In this document: piece after piece, positions 46,596 to 59,100 of the stretch | How the letters are laid out: every line of letters begins with the position of its first letter | How positions within the stretch are numbered: the first letter of the stretch is position 1 | Origin: Capsicum annuum | Taxonomy: Eukaryota > Streptophyta > Magnoliopsida > Solanales > Solanaceae | Reading direction: 5' to 3' | Length of the DNA: 64,000 nt | Assembly: GCF_002878395.1 (NCBI RefSeq) | Contig: NC_061121.1 | Coordinates: forward strand, 44,046,023-44,110,022 | Program-made: the position numbers and the translations under genes | Notes under the pieces: generated by a model | The model's input: the letters and a program-made list of their open reading frames with translations, nothing else | What the model was told of the DNA's origin: nothing | Database searches by the model: none

Positions 46596-49251
46596 GTGAA
46601 AATGGGTAACTCAAGTTATTCAAAGATTATGGGGATAGGAGACATTATTATCAAGACTAATGTCGGACGCACATTGGTTCTAAAAGATGTGCGTCATGTA
46701 CCCGATTTGCGGTTAAACTTGATCTCTAGAATTGCTTTGGATCGAGACAGATACAAGAACTATTTTTCAAAAAAAAAAATAGAGACTCACCATGGGAGCA
46801 TTGGTGATTTCAAAAAGAGTTGCTCGTGGAAAGTTGTATAGGACAAATGCAGAAATTTGCTGAGGTGAATTAAATAGAGTTTAAGAAGAGATTTCTGCAG
46901 ATTTGTGGCATAAAAGAATGGGTCATATGAGAGAGAAAAGATTAGAGATTCTTGCTAAGAAATCACTCATATCTTTTTCCAAAGGTATGACAGCGAAATC
47001 ATATGACTACTGCTTATTTAGTAAGCAACATAGAGTCTCATTTCAGAGATCGTCTGAAAGAAAATTGAATATACTTGATCTGGTATATTCTGATTTTTTG
47101 GTTCAATAGAGGTAGAATTGAGGGGAAGTAACAAATATTTTGTTACTTTTATTGATGATGCTTCACGAAAATTATGGGTTTATATCTTGAAAACCAAAGA
47201 TCAGGTATTTCAAGTATTCAAGAAGTTTCATGCTCTGGAGAAAAAGGAGACGGGTCAAAAGCTAAAGCATCTCTGCACTAATAATGAAGGTGAGTACACT
47301 TCAAGGGAATTTTAAGAGTGTTGTTCAGGTCAAGAGATCAGACATGAGAAGACAATTCCTGGAACCCCACCATACAATGGTGTAGCTGAGTGGATGAAGT
47401 GCAACATTGTTGAGAAAGTGAGAAGTATGCTCAGAATGGCTAAACTGCCTAAGTCATTCTGGGGTGAAGTAGTTTAAACGGCCTGCTACCAGATCAATCG
47501 TAGTCCATCAGCTCCATTGGAGTTTGACACCCCAGAGAGAGTTTGGACCAACAAAGAGGTGTCCTACTCTCATTTGAAGGTGTTCAGTTGCAGAGCTTTT
47601 GCACATGTACCGAAGGAGCAGAGAACAAAATTAGATGATAAATTAGTTCTCTACATATTCATTGGATATGGAAATGAAGAATTTGGGTACAGATTATGGG
47701 ATACTATAAAGAAGAAGTTCATCAAAACCAGAGATGTAGTCATTCGAGAAAATGAAGTCGGAATTGCTGATGATATATTAGAGAAGTTCAATGGTGTAGT
47801 CCCTAAATATATCACCATTTCTTCTAATTATGACCATCCCAGAAGTGTAGAAAGTATAACCGATGAGGTTACCGAGCAGGGAGAGAAACCTGATAATTAT
47901 ACTGAGCAGGTGGAGTACCCTACTAAAGAAGAACAACAACAATTTCAACCTTTAAGGAGGTCAGAAAGGCAAAGGGTAGAGTCATCCAAGTACTCTTCTT
48001 CAGAGTATGTCCTCGTCAATGATAAGGGGAAGCCAAAAAGTCTAAAAGAGGTGTTGGTCCATCCAGAAAAGAACAAGTGGATGAAAGCCATGCAACAAGA
48101 GATGGAATCTCTGCAGAAAAATGGCACGTACAAGATGGTTGAACTTCTAAAAGGTAAAAGACCGCTTAAGTACAAGTGGATTTTTAAACTCAAGAAAGAT
48201 GAAAATGGCAAGCTGGTCGGATATAAAGCTCGATTGGTAGTAAAAGGCTTTGAACAGAAGAAAGGTATTGGTTTTGATGAAATTTTCTTACCCGTTGTCA
48301 AAATGACTTCTATTTGAATTATTTGGAGCTTAGAACTAGCCTAGATTTTGAAGTGGGGTAGTTGGACGTGAAAACTATATTTCTTCTTGGAGATTTGGAA
48401 GAAGAGATCTATATGGACTAGCTAGAAAGAATTGAAGTAGTTGGAAAGAAAAACATGGCCTGTAAACTGAATAAGAGTCTTTATGGATTGAAGCAGGCAC
48501 CAAGGAAGTCGTACAAAAAGTTTGACTCATTCATGCAAAGTCAAACCTACAAAAAGACTTATTCTGATCCGTGTGTATACTTTAAAAGATTTTTGAACTA
48601 CAAATTTATTATTCTATTTTTGTATGTGGATGACATATTGATTGTAGGACAAGACAAGGAGCTGATTGACAAGTTGAAGAAAGATTTGTCCAAGTCATTT
48701 GACATGAAGGACTTGGGCCCAGCACAACAAATTCTGGGGATAAAAATTGTTTGAGAACGAACAAGCAGAAAGTTATGTCTATCTCAGGAGCACATTGAAC
48801 TTGTACTCAAATGCTTCAACATGAAGAGTGCTAACACTATTAGCATACCCCTTTATCTAAAGTTAAGCAAGAAAATGTATCCTACAACAAAGGAAGAGAA
48901 GGGAAATATGACTAATGTTCCTTATTCTTCAGAGTTTGATGTATGTAATGGTGTGTACCAGACCGGATATTGCTCATGAAGTTGGTGTTGTTAGATGGTT
49001 CCTTGAAAATCCTGGAAAAGAACACTGGGAAGTAGTCAAGTGGATACTCAGGTATTTGAGAGGTACCATAGGAGATTGCTTGTGTTTTTGTGGATCTGAT
49101 CCAATCTTGAACGGCTATACATAGGATGATAGGGCAGGCAACCTTGAAACGAGAAAATCCACTATAGGATATTTGTTTACATTTTTAGGTGGAGCTATAT
49201 CATGGAAATTGAAGTTGCAGAAGTGTGTCACTCTCTCTACAACTGAACACT
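46596..49251 (+). pseudogene. F copia pol remnant (integrase, RT, part of RNase H)
   Basis: 46596-46780 is the region between protease and integrase (VLKDVRHVPDLRLNLIS). Integrase zinc finger: WHKRMGHM ... YDYCLFSKQH (46903-47030). Its catalytic Asp is in VYSDF; the second site reads TNNEGEY where TDNG is usual, so that Asp is lost; the Glu remains in NGVAEW (about 47380). A 266-residue frame (47517-48317) spans the integrase C-terminus and RT N-terminus (YKARLVVKGFEQ). RT continues after stops to LYVDDILIVG (about 48620-48649). RNase H is cut at LSTTEH (49249), where the truncated 3' LTR begins. Confidence 0.88.
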
Positions 49252-49766
49252 TTGGCTACAAATTGGCAAGTAAAGATTTGGTTGTTGGATATTTAATGTG
49301 TTCACTATGAACAATTTGAATCTTTATCATTTAGTGATTTCATGGATGACATCAATGGGTGTAATTCTTGCCTATAAAAGGAGCTTATCATCTCTTTGGA
49401 AAGGCACACCAACAAAAAGAGTGAAAGAAAAATAGAGTGAGGCATCATAGAGAGTTTAGTCTGTGAGAACAAATAAAAAGTGTGAGCGATATTGTAGGAG
49501 GTGGAAAAATCAAAATAGAGATTTCTTTTGAGTGTGTAGTAGTCACTTTGAGTATTGTACTTGTGACTTCGGTGTATAATTTCTTATTACAGAGATATCA
49601 GTTGCTTCTCTTGGCCCGTGGTTTTTTTCCTTATTGGATTTCCACGTAAAAATCTTGGTGTCATTATCGCTCATGTTGTTCTTGTTGATTAACAGTATTA
49701 ATGTTGTCATAAATATTGATTTTTATTACCTCAATATTATTATTGTGGCTGGTTTTATTCCAAACA
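49252..49766 (+). mobile_element. F 3' LTR, left end missing
   Basis: It aligns with 45053-45567 (TTGGCTACAAATTGG ... TTATTCCAAACA), including the TATA box at 49371-49384. The first ~67 bp of the LTR and the RNase H end are absent, so one deletion removed both. Confidence 0.85.
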
Positions 49767-49771
49767 AGATC

Positions 49772-51480
49772 CATCCGTATTCATTTTCACTCAGTACACC
49801 CATTTAGCTACAATAACTTGCTTATTTTTAGGTTTGTCAATAAGTTTACATGTCTCGTTCTTATCAATTGTCGCTATTTCCTCCTCCATTTATTTCTTCC
49901 ATTCTTTAACCCTTCTTGTATCTTTAAAGTTGAAGGTTCCAAGACAACAAGATTACATCTTTCATAAATTTCAATCAACGGTCCGGTGCCTCAAACAACA
50001 AAATGTTCATCATTCTCTTCTTCCAATTCTGTATTTGAGTCTTGAAAAGTGGGTTCAACAACCATCTTTCTGACTTGAGAGACATTCTAATCCCAATAAT
50101 TATCTTCATCCGCCTTCACATCTCAACTTACAAAAACTTTCCAGCTTCAATATTGTAGATTCTATAGCCCTTTGAGATAGAGCTATAACCAATCAAAATT
50201 CCTTTTTTCAGCTTTTTATCAAGCTTACTATGTTTGACAGCTAGTACATGAGTATAATACAATGATCTAAACACCTTTAGATGCCAAATTGATGGTTTTA
50301 TGTCATTCCAAGCTTCAAATGGTGTCATCCCATCCACGACCCTTATTGGTAGTCTATGTTGCAGAAAAATTGATGTGTTTACCATCTTCGCCCAAAAAAC
50401 TTTGGCAAGTTTTTCTCTAAAATTAAGCACTTAGCTATCTCAAGAATGGGACAATTTTTCCTTTTAGAAACTCCATTTTTTTGGGGTGAGTAAGTGACTG
50501 TAAGATGATGCTAAATTCTCATATCATCACAAAACAAATGAAATTCACTTTTAGTATACTCTTTTCTATTTTCTGTTCAGAGAGTTTTCAACAGGCATCC
50601 TTTTTGAGATTCCCAAAAAAGCTTTAAACTTCTTAAAAGCAACCAACACTTCAAGCTTTTGCTTAAAAAATATACCCAGGTCATTCGTGTGAAATCATCT
50701 ATATATAAAGAATAAAATACTTGCTGCCATTGAGTGAACAAGTTTTCATCGATTCACAAATGTCATAATAGACCAGTTGTAACTTCTCACTTGCTCTCCA
50801 TGTTGCTGACTTTGGAAAAGGCAATCAATGTTTCTTTCCTAGTTGCCAAATTTCACACACTTCTGAATATAACTGAATTTCAAGGAAGTCCTTCACTAAA
50901 TCATGCTTTTGAGCATATTGAATTGATTTTTAAGTTATAATGTCCAAGTCTTTTGTGCCAATTCTAAATCTTGCTCATGTCTAGTACTTTGACAAGCTTG
51001 CTCAGAATTTGAGTTCCAATTCAAAGAAACTTCTTTTATCATTTCAACAGTACACTTCTTGGCCACTAGGTTCAGAAACAACACTTTTTTTTTTGTCTTC
51101 GAGCAGTAACATAAAATTTTGTTCTAGTATTTGACCAACACTCAATAGATTTTGAACAAGATTAGGTACCAACAAAACATCTTGAATAAATTTAGTGCCT
51201 TTGGGATCTTCAATTGCCACAGTTCCTTTACCAACAATTTTAAACTTGTTTTGATAGGTCAACTTGACACGACCTTTGGCAGATTCCAACTTTGTAAAAT
51301 ATTTTTGTTTGTTGTCATGTGATGAGTGCAACCACTTTCCAAAAATCATGTGTTTTCATCATCTAATCTCATTTCTACTATCGTTGTAAACACAAACTCC
51401 TTCTCTTCTTCAACTTTCGAAACATTGGATTTTTGAGTTTGTTGGTTGGTCTCCTTCTTCACTCTGCCAAACATTTCAAT
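49772..51480 (-). pseudogene. G copia protease, integrase and RT N-terminal remnant
   Basis: Minus strand from the right: 51349-51044 is protease and the following linker (MIFGKWLHSSHDNKQKYF; DVLLVPNLVQNLLSVGQIL). The catalytic DSG of copia protease reads HSS. Integrase is scattered over 51000-50440 (AFKKFKAF, TENRKEYTKSEFH in shifted frames, SPQKNGVSKRKN). 50430-50128 is a continuous 100-residue integrase C-terminal frame (FWAKMVNTSIFLQHRLP, LDKKLKKGILIGYSS). The stretch to 49772 is a degraded linker reaching the first residues of RT (VKMNTDGSI). Confidence 0.8.
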
Positions 51481-52413
51481 GTGACCAAACTTATTGCAAT
51501 ATCTGCATTGAAGAGGTGGTTTCTTCCCACTAAACCAATAATCATCCTCTTTATGATTGTTTTTTTCTGCAGTACTTACATGACGGAAAGTTTTCTTTCT
51601 TCTTGACTCCGTTACGAGACAAAAAAATTTCTACTAAAATTAGTAGAAGTTTATGATATTTTACCTTTATTTTGCATCTGCATCTTTCCTTTGAACTTGG
51701 CTTGAAGAACAGTTACAACAACTTTTTTAAGCCTCAAGGATCTTCTCTACTCTTAAGCTTGAAGAGCATGTACAAATTCTGAAGGTGACATTTTTGTGAG
51801 ATCCTTGGAATCTTTGAGTGAAGAGATCTTTGCTTCAAATCATTTCGGCGAACTCACAAGAATCTTTTCAATGATTTTGAATCTGTAAACTCTTCTCCAA
51901 GAAGTTTGATCTAGTTTACAACCTTCATCAACTTGTTGGGGAATTCTTCAATGGTTTCTAAATCATTCATTCTAAGAATTTCAAACTCTCTTCTCAAATT
52001 TTTTACTTTTATTTGTCTGGTTTTGTCACTTGATTTCTTCTTTCAACTTGCCCAAGCCTACTTTGCAGTCTCATGCGCCTTAACTCTTCTAAAAATTACT
52101 TTCAAAAGAGCCGGATGTATACAAGAGGGAGCTTTAAAGTTTTTTGAAACTTTTATTTTGTGATTCTTTATTTGTGCTATAGTTGGATTATTTGACAAAG
52201 GATTTGGCTCTCTTCGAACCTCTACCACTTCCCATAGTCATATACTCGCAAATAAGTTCTCATTTTAACGACCCAAATTGAATAATTATATTCTCACCTA
52301 AAAATATTGGGGGTAAAGGAATTGAGAACTTACTGGAAGCTATACAATTTTGTCTTTTATGTAGGTTTTCTTTGTGGGTCTTCTCTAACTCACAAGCCCT
52401 TAGAATCAAATAA
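51481..52413 (-). pseudogene. G copia gag remnant
   Basis: The zinc knuckle CRYCNKFGHIEMF lies on the minus strand near 51510-51470. The fourth ligand, normally Cys, reads Phe, so the knuckle is broken. Further right, toward 52300, the minus strand holds decayed copia gag in changing frames with Lys/Glu-rich stretches. No frame longer than 70 codons survives. Confidence 0.6.
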
Positions 52414-52425
52414 CTCTTGATACCA
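52414..52425 (-). other. G primer-binding site
   Basis: Minus-strand TGGTATCAAGAG next to the LTR end is the copia tRNA-Met-type primer site. Confidence 0.8.
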
Positions 52426-52427
52426 TT

Positions 52428-52539
52428 TGTTGTTCTACAGAGAAGAAGAAAGGATACGATGGACAATAAAATATTCAGCTTGTATTATTCATTCAGTCTC
52501 AGAAAATAAATAGATAAAGACTCCTATTCTATTTCATTT
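52428..52539 (-). mobile_element. G 5' LTR, truncated
   Basis: It matches the first half of 43417-43641 (plus-strand view) up to CTATTCTATTTCA, then unrelated sequence begins. The distal ~113 bp, including the promoter end, are missing. Confidence 0.75.
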
Positions 52540-53098
52540 TGAACGAGGCATCATAATTTTCGGTGGTCTTCATTAGCTTCTTCGCAGTTACTGAACATAC
52601 GAATGAATCTGATTATGTTTTCCGTAATTTAGGCCAAATGCTAGTTTAGTGGAAGAGCTAATAATATTCTTTCACCCTGAAAAGTAAGGGAAGAATCCAC
52701 AAGGTTTCCTCCGCTCTTTGTGCACAAATTGGTATCAATTATATGAATCCACAGAATCTATTTTGATTCATTTGGACTGGTTTCATTCCGATGCTCAGCA
52801 ATATTAGGTTCTCTTCACATTCTAGAGACATTCAAATACCTAATTTTACACACAAAAAAGATTTACACCAAACCAAGTTCTTAATGCAACTGTTATCAGG
52901 ATTCTGGTTTATAGCAGCAAGGAATGTACATTGGTAACAGGATAGGGCTACAAGTCTAACACTAAATACAACAGATACAATGGAGAACATAAAACAGATC
53001 ATTGTTCAAATTCGGCAGGCAAGAAAGATCAGCAATGTATCAATAAAAAGAAATGTCAAGGCTTCATCATTTCAATCCATGCAGTCAACAAGTACTGA
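52540..53098 (-). other. 3'-UTR-like sequence of a minus-strand gene
   Basis: No transposon similarity is seen. Read on the minus strand it is T-rich with plant 3'-UTR character (TTTGGTGTAAATC, TGTATCTGTTGTATTTAGTG, TTGCTGCTATAAACC). It follows directly after a candidate terminal exon with a stop at 53101-53099. Poly(A) position cannot be fixed. Confidence 0.35.
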
Positions 53099-53125
53099 CT
53101 AGTATTCAACACCAGCTTCTACTTC
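53099..53125 (-). CDS. Candidate terminal exon (partial gene)
   Basis: The minus strand reads a pyrimidine-rich stretch, then TTGGATTTCAG, a good 3' splice site, then 27 nt coding EVEAGVEY and a TAG stop. I cannot identify the protein from eight residues, and no further exon is evident upstream before the solo LTR at 53622 or beyond it at 62359-62476. It may be a real gene whose other exons lie off the window, a captured gene end, or coincidence. Confidence 0.3.
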   Translation of the reverse strand, partial: EVEAGVEY

Positions 53126-53621
53126 CTGAAATCCAATTGTACAAAACAAGTTAAGATCCATCTGACAAAATTTTCACACATAACTAGTAAAAATAGTGTA
53201 TAGCACTACAAAAAAAGTCACCTAGTTTAAGCAAAAGAACAGCACAGACACAAGCGTACAATTTTATTGAAAAAGGATGTTTCAATCAACTGATTAGCAA
53301 TGACATCCAAGCATCACTGCTGAAACTTCAGACCTAGTGCAACTCTAACTCACCACAATTTCCATATATACAAATCAGTTCCTTTCTTTCTTTCTTTTTT
53401 TTTTGTTGGGGGCTGGGTGGGTGTGAAGGGGTGGAGGTGGGGGTTGTACAAGTCAAAATTAAATCATCAATGTACAAAATTTCATCCTTTGGGTGCCTTT
53501 TGATAATAGCCCAACTATCTATGACAAGATTCTCTTTTTACTCGAAAGGTATAAACAAACGAAACAGGAACTCTTCATACTTCAACGTAGATCATCATAT
53601 CACATCCTTCTGAAAGCATAT
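53126..53621. other. Putative intron/intergenic sequence with TTTC tract and G-rich run
   Basis: No coding signal is visible. A pyrimidine microsatellite (TTTC repeats then T-run) occupies about 53384-53404. GGGGGCTGGGTGGGTGTGAAGGGG and further G-runs follow to 53444. The last five bases, CATAT (53617-53621), are the left target-site copy of the solo LTR. Confidence 0.4.
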
Positions 53622-53850
53622 TGTTAGAGTTTGTGACCCGAAGTTTGTTGATCCGGCCTGAAAATTTCGCAGTGCGACCCATGTTTGTGATTTTTGTGGG
53701 GTCTATGTTGGTAGCGGAGGGATCGACACAAGTTTTTCATCTTGTTATATGTTTGTGGACTTGTATGTTTTTGGGCTTAGGATTTATTTATACGCATATA
53801 TTATATAAGTGCGATTTAGTGGGTTGTTGTTGGTGGTTTTGAAGATACGT
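53622..53850 (+). mobile_element. Copia-type solo LTR, left part
   Basis: It begins TGTTAGAGTTTGTGACCCG after CATAT (53617-53621). TATA-like TTATATAAG lies at 53801-53809. It is interrupted at 53850 by element C and continues at 62193; TACGT (53846-53850) is C's left duplication. A 73-residue frame here is only LTR sequence. Together the parts make about 390 bp. Confidence 0.7.
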
Positions 53851-56184
53851 TGTCACGATCCAAACTGGGGCCCTGGCCGTGACGAGCATTCCCGAACCCG
53901 AATGCCCGGAATGTCCTCTGTCTATCTGTTAATCATGCACAATATTCATAAAATTAAAGATAATGCAAAAATAGAAATCTGAAGCAGAAACATGGTCAAT
54001 TTGAACATGATCATAATACTGAAACTGGAAAATATTTCTGAATAACAATATCTGACTCAGTCTGCGAAATCTCTACTATGAATGAAACAAAACTGTCTGA
54101 AAACTGTGACAAGGCCCCAGTAGACCAAAACATGACTAAAGATAAATATATGAAAGTAAACAGGAATTCTGGAATATAGAAGGCTTACCCCTGCACAATC
54201 TGCTCTGCGATCTAAAATATCTGCTGTTTATCTGGACCCCTAGACTGTGTCTCAAAACCTAGAAGAAAGGGGGGTCATCACAAATGTACTTGCGCGCAAA
54301 GCAATCCAAAATAGAGTAATTGAACATATATATATATATATATATAATACGTGAGAGAAAATGTTCATCAAACATTATGCATAAAACAGTTTCAGAAAAA
54401 CATATGGGCACCTTCTGAAAAAATGTAACCTGTCTGTAAGTCTCAAACTCTGAACTGTGTATTACTTCTGAGTTAGGTGGTATCCCCTACAAGTCTGATA
54501 TTCCACGGGCGATATGGAATCCGTCATTGACTCGGTGGGGAAGCCTCCAACTCGAGTATGCTGCAAGGGTTGGAGTTCCTGAATCTGATACGCCACACGA
54601 CACTTAAGTTAGCGTATAATAATATACTCGGGTCGGCAAACCACGTTTTTAGGAAATGAGTTTCTAGAACTCAAGACCTCTTTAGGGAACCACCTAACAT
54701 CTCTGTATGCCCATTTTTAACCTTTTCTGTACATGCAATATTTTGAATGTCTAAAATTATGATAGTCTAAAATGTCTATTTGTTTGAGTATGATATGACA
54801 TTGGTCTGAATTGGTATCATCATACCAAGACTTGCAAGTCATGATTTTCGAGCCATAATACATTAAGCTAATCTTTCATTTAAAGCATAATTTAGACCAC
54901 CAAAAACATCCAACTGATATAGAAGATTTCGTGTTTCGAGACTCAAGTCAAAATCATGCAAAAACTTCATCAACATATGGTGGTCTAGTGCCTTTAGCAA
55001 ATCCATGCACTCTTTCATTACATTCATTATGAACATTAAACATTCATGCTAGATTCCCTCTTTAGTGATTTAAAACCACCTTTAAATTATAACAAGAGTT
55101 TAATCATTTCATATAGTGCTTTTCAAGGATGCATTAGAAAACAATTCATATGCTATGAGAAATCTAAAAAATTCATAATAAGAGGGAATTCACTGAAAAT
55201 CATGCTCTCAACAAGAATTCATTCTTAAATACATGGCTTCATACATTCATATTCTCAAATAAATTTGTGTAAGGTCAAAAGACCAAAATAGTGATGTTAA
55301 AACATTTAATACCTTAATATATATATAGATTCCAAAATCCTATTCCAAAACATGATTTTCCTATGCCCATGAGAATTTAGAAAAACCCCACGTACCTCTA
55401 TTTCGAAAAATAATGGGTGCTTCTTGAAGCCTGTGGATTGGGGTTTCCGAATCTCTAATCAATTTTGAAAACTCACTGTTGAGTCTTGATTTATTTGGGT
55501 TTTTAGTTTAAAACCCTTGGGAGTGTTCTTGAGAATTTTTAGATGAATGTGGATGTATTTTGGAGAATTGGGGACTGAATTTCGTGTTTATAGATGAATA
55601 AGGGTGGGAAAAGGACCATTTTGCCCCAAAAACGAAGTGTTTATGTCACTTGAAACCATTACATAGGCGGTACATATGATATTGCCTATATTTACATAGG
55701 CACCACATATTCTATCGCCTATGTTTATATAGGCGCCTGCCTATGCTATCACCTATGTTTACAGAGGCGCCGCAAATGCTATCACATATGCTTTCCAGTG
55801 GCCATATGCGATTGGTTAGGCGACGCATACTACTTTGAAAAGCCATAACTTCTTGCTCGGGTGTCGGATTTTAGCAAAATTGGTATCGTTGGAAATCTAA
55901 CTCGAAAACCTATCATTTTACGTGTTGTAGGATCTCTAATTCTATACATAAAAAGAGTCATAGTTGATAGAACCTGACACAAATTACAACGTCCTCTAAA
56001 ACTTAATCGATCAAAATAGTTTCAACTCGTCCTTGAGTTGAAGGACCTCTATGGTCTAAGTTTATGCTCAAATTGATTCACATACTACATTAGCATGCCA
56101 AATTAGCTTAGGATTTATTGCTTCGGGATTATCAATGCATCGGAATCATGGTCTATATTGTAGCCCGAAGTGCGGGGTATTACA
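53851..56184 (-). mobile_element. C 3' LTR (left copy)
   Basis: Plus-strand limits TGTCACGATCC and GCGGGGTATTACA, 2334 bp. It has a (TA)n run at about 54328-54347. About four repeats of a ~33-bp unit (ATAGGCGC-CACATATG-TATCGCCTATGTTTAT) fill 55660-55800, where the other LTR has about two. On the minus strand the shared block is at 55915-55847, and donor-like GAGGTACGTGGGG at about 55398-55386. Confidence 0.85.
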
Positions 56185-59100
56185 TTATCTCCCCCTTGGG
56201 ATCATTCGTCCCCGAATGATGGATAGAATGTCGAAATTTTAAGGGTATGGGATAACGCGGACATGATATGTTCACTAAGAAAGAATACACTGATAGGAAA
56301 CATGACTATAAGATTGAAACTACTGATGTTTTAAATGCTTCTACCGTACATGCATATCCGAGGCATGGAATACATAACTGAAGCGACTCATAGGCTGAAT
56401 TCTCATAATGAATCATGCATATCTGATGCATGGATCTGTGACTGAGTTTTTCTCATGAATGCAAGACTGAATACACTGATAAGCTGAACTTTTCTATTGA
56501 ACATGCATTTCTAATGCATGCATATCTGACTCAACTAACGTATGACCGTATGGCTAAATATGCAATAATAACTGATGTGAATCTTGTAATAGGAATATTT
56601 GCATACAACTGAATGGGGTATCTCCACCTTGGTACCCTATGTCCCTCTATGAATGCTCAATTCACTAAGATACTCGAAAAATTAAGGCGATGCACAGGGC
56701 ACCTACGAATTGAATCATAGCTGAACATCTGGAATTCGAATATAATGCATGATGCATAAAATGGCTATACTCATAACTACTGGTATATTCTATCTTGGAA
56801 TAGTAGCGTGTCTGAGATTTCGAGTAGCATGAATAAATGCCAAGACAAGAAAAAAAGTCATGTGAATCTAACTGCTAAACTGACTTATTGGCCATATAGA
56901 CTGAATTATACTACACCCTCATACTTAACTAGAGTATCTCATCATCAAAATTCTCTAAAGAAATTCTAGAAGTAATAGGGAGCCATGAATCTTGGGTATG
57001 GATTACACAAGACATCCAACTGAGGAATCACCACATTGACACTACTCTGCAGTATGGAACATAGGCATATAACTCCAGAATTAGGATAGAATTACCAGGC
57101 CTTTGGCATTACAACTTCTTACTTTCAAGCTTAGCACACTTCACGAACATCACTTAACTATACTATTCTCCTTAAATATCATATTCATTCAACTTAGCTT
57201 AAAACTCTCATATAAGCATTGGTAAATCTTTCTACTAATGTCGGAAATAACTTAATCCTTTCACCGTGATCAAGCCTAACTCTAAGTCACAAATATACAA
57301 CATTCCATACCGCGCTATTCTAAACCATATGATCCAATCTTCTATATCTCCTTTAAAGATCACATCCTATGTATAACATGCCTTACCACTTCAATGACTA
57401 CTCTGAACTCTTACTATGAAGTCGCTAGCGCATATAGCGTTCCTTTAAAACAATCTCGACGTGCCATGCAAGCCTATCTTTATAACCACATATGAACTTC
57501 AAAGCAAACACTCATAAAGGCATACTTCACACAGTCTCTAAACCACTATCAATATCACTCCCATGAGCTACCCCAAGAACATACACATACAAAATTCCAC
57601 TAGCCATCACATAAACAAAAACTTGGGCCTAAATCTTACTTCTTACTTATGGCCTTATCTAAACAAGCGTACTATGATCTTCTATCAACAAGGAATAATT
57701 ATTCACCACCACTATCATCGCATAAGGAGGAGTCTAAAAAAGGTTAGAACATAAGATTTGGAGGCATGAAATGATACTATATGAAGCTTGACACTCATCT
57801 AAGGCCTAAGGAATTGCAAAACAACAATAGGAACTCACCAAAGCGCTCTGAATTTAGGGTATTCATGGCTATAATCTGAATATCGCCAATCATTTGGTGT
57901 AAAATATGAGTTATGAAAACGGAGCGCATTATAAAGCGTGAGTACATGACTCCCTATCATATATATGAACGTGAACTGATCATGGAACTAAATCGTAAAG
58001 CATGAGTAGGTGTTAGGATCACTGAGAAATACTGAGATAGGAATGGGTTGAGATTCACCCTTACTTTTTGATGTTCTATATCATCATGATATCACTACAA
58101 GAATCTGAGAGTCTTCCTTGGTTATTCGTTTAGTCATCTCCTCCCTAGCTTTAATCCATCGTCTTAAGTTTTGGGAAGTACCTTACTAGACTTTAAACTT
58201 AATTGCACTCACTGCACTCTAGGTTCTGAAATATGAAAATACTCAAAATTAATAAAACTTAACCCGAAAGACCACATATAAGAGTGGAATTCCCACTGCT
58301 AATACTACCTCCTGAGGCACACTCTATCATTCTGTAACCCTAATAGTCATCATCTATTACTCAAGCACCTACTAACTTTGAATCTTCATGAGTATCCCCA
58401 AAGTTGATATGCACACCCTCTAGTGCCTCTACTCTTATTTCTATTAGCACGACTTTCAAGGACTTGAGCTTAGATTATAACACCTAACATGGGTATCACC
58501 AAGTCTTCAATAAGCCACTCTATTTCTATCGTAGTATACAAACGTAGTAACTTCAAACTTATTTTCCTCTGAGAATTAAGTTCATATCAAAAGGCTCAAC
58601 GCTATCAATCAAAGGTCTTTAGCTTGTATATTTAGCACACCATATACCATCTAGCTAGTCTTATTCCACCTAGCAACTCAACGGTACCAGTAGCCACACA
58701 TAACATGTAATAGCCTTAGAAAAATACTACAGCTTCATACCACCTTGGTCATACTTCTACATCACATATACAACGCCATACTTCATTACGAATCAAATAA
58801 ACTTAGGCACTTGCATACACTGTTCAACCCTATAGATCACTTCCATCTAACTAGTCTCATTAACCAATAAATCATCACATCCACCTCCATGACCATTAAT
58901 TGTTTCAAACTTAATGTCTATTGCTAAACATGATTTACAACCAACCTTACACACAATCCTCACTTAGAAACTATGAGCCTATACTTACTTACCCCAATGG
59001 GCATTTAGACTACATTTAGATACCCCATATGACAATGAGCCTATACTTACAACCTACTGGCAAATCTAGCCATTTTCATTCATGGCCTATAAGGGGTTTC

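Larger units (their letters stand above)
44986..49766 (+). mobile_element. Ty1/copia element F (TNT1-94/Tork-like), nested in G
   Basis: AGATC flanks it at 44981-44985 and 49767-49771. Removing it restores a continuous RT reading (MNTDGSINKH) in G, confirming the insertion. It holds a 5' LTR, primer-binding site, gag, integrase and RT in copia order, and a 3' LTR missing its first ~67 bp. The LTRs differ at roughly 5-8% of positions by eye, so it is not young. The end of RNase H is deleted. Confidence 0.9.
43417..52539 (-). mobile_element. Ty1/copia element G (reverse), split by F
   Basis: A short LTR of ~225 bp at 43417-43641 has a partial partner at 52428-52539; both hold GAAAGGATACGAT and TTGTATTATTCATT. 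The minus-strand order from the right is LTR, primer-binding site, gag, zinc knuckle, protease, integrase, RT, RNase H, polypurine tract, LTR, with the copia order (integrase before RT). Element F sits between integrase and RT. The right LTR is cut at ~52539, so no target-site duplication can be read. About 4.3 kb belongs to G itself. Confidence 0.85.

Noticed and set aside
47945..48301. 118-residue minus-strand frame
   Set aside because: Complement of F's integrase/RT frame on the plus strand, which has clear copia motifs.
53621..53842. 73-residue hydrophobic frame as a membrane protein
   Set aside because: It lies wholly within the solo LTR defined by CATAT duplications and includes the TATA region.
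54328..54347. (TA)n microsatellite as an independent feature of interest
   Set aside because: Present in shorter form at the same place in the other LTR of C; ordinary slippage.
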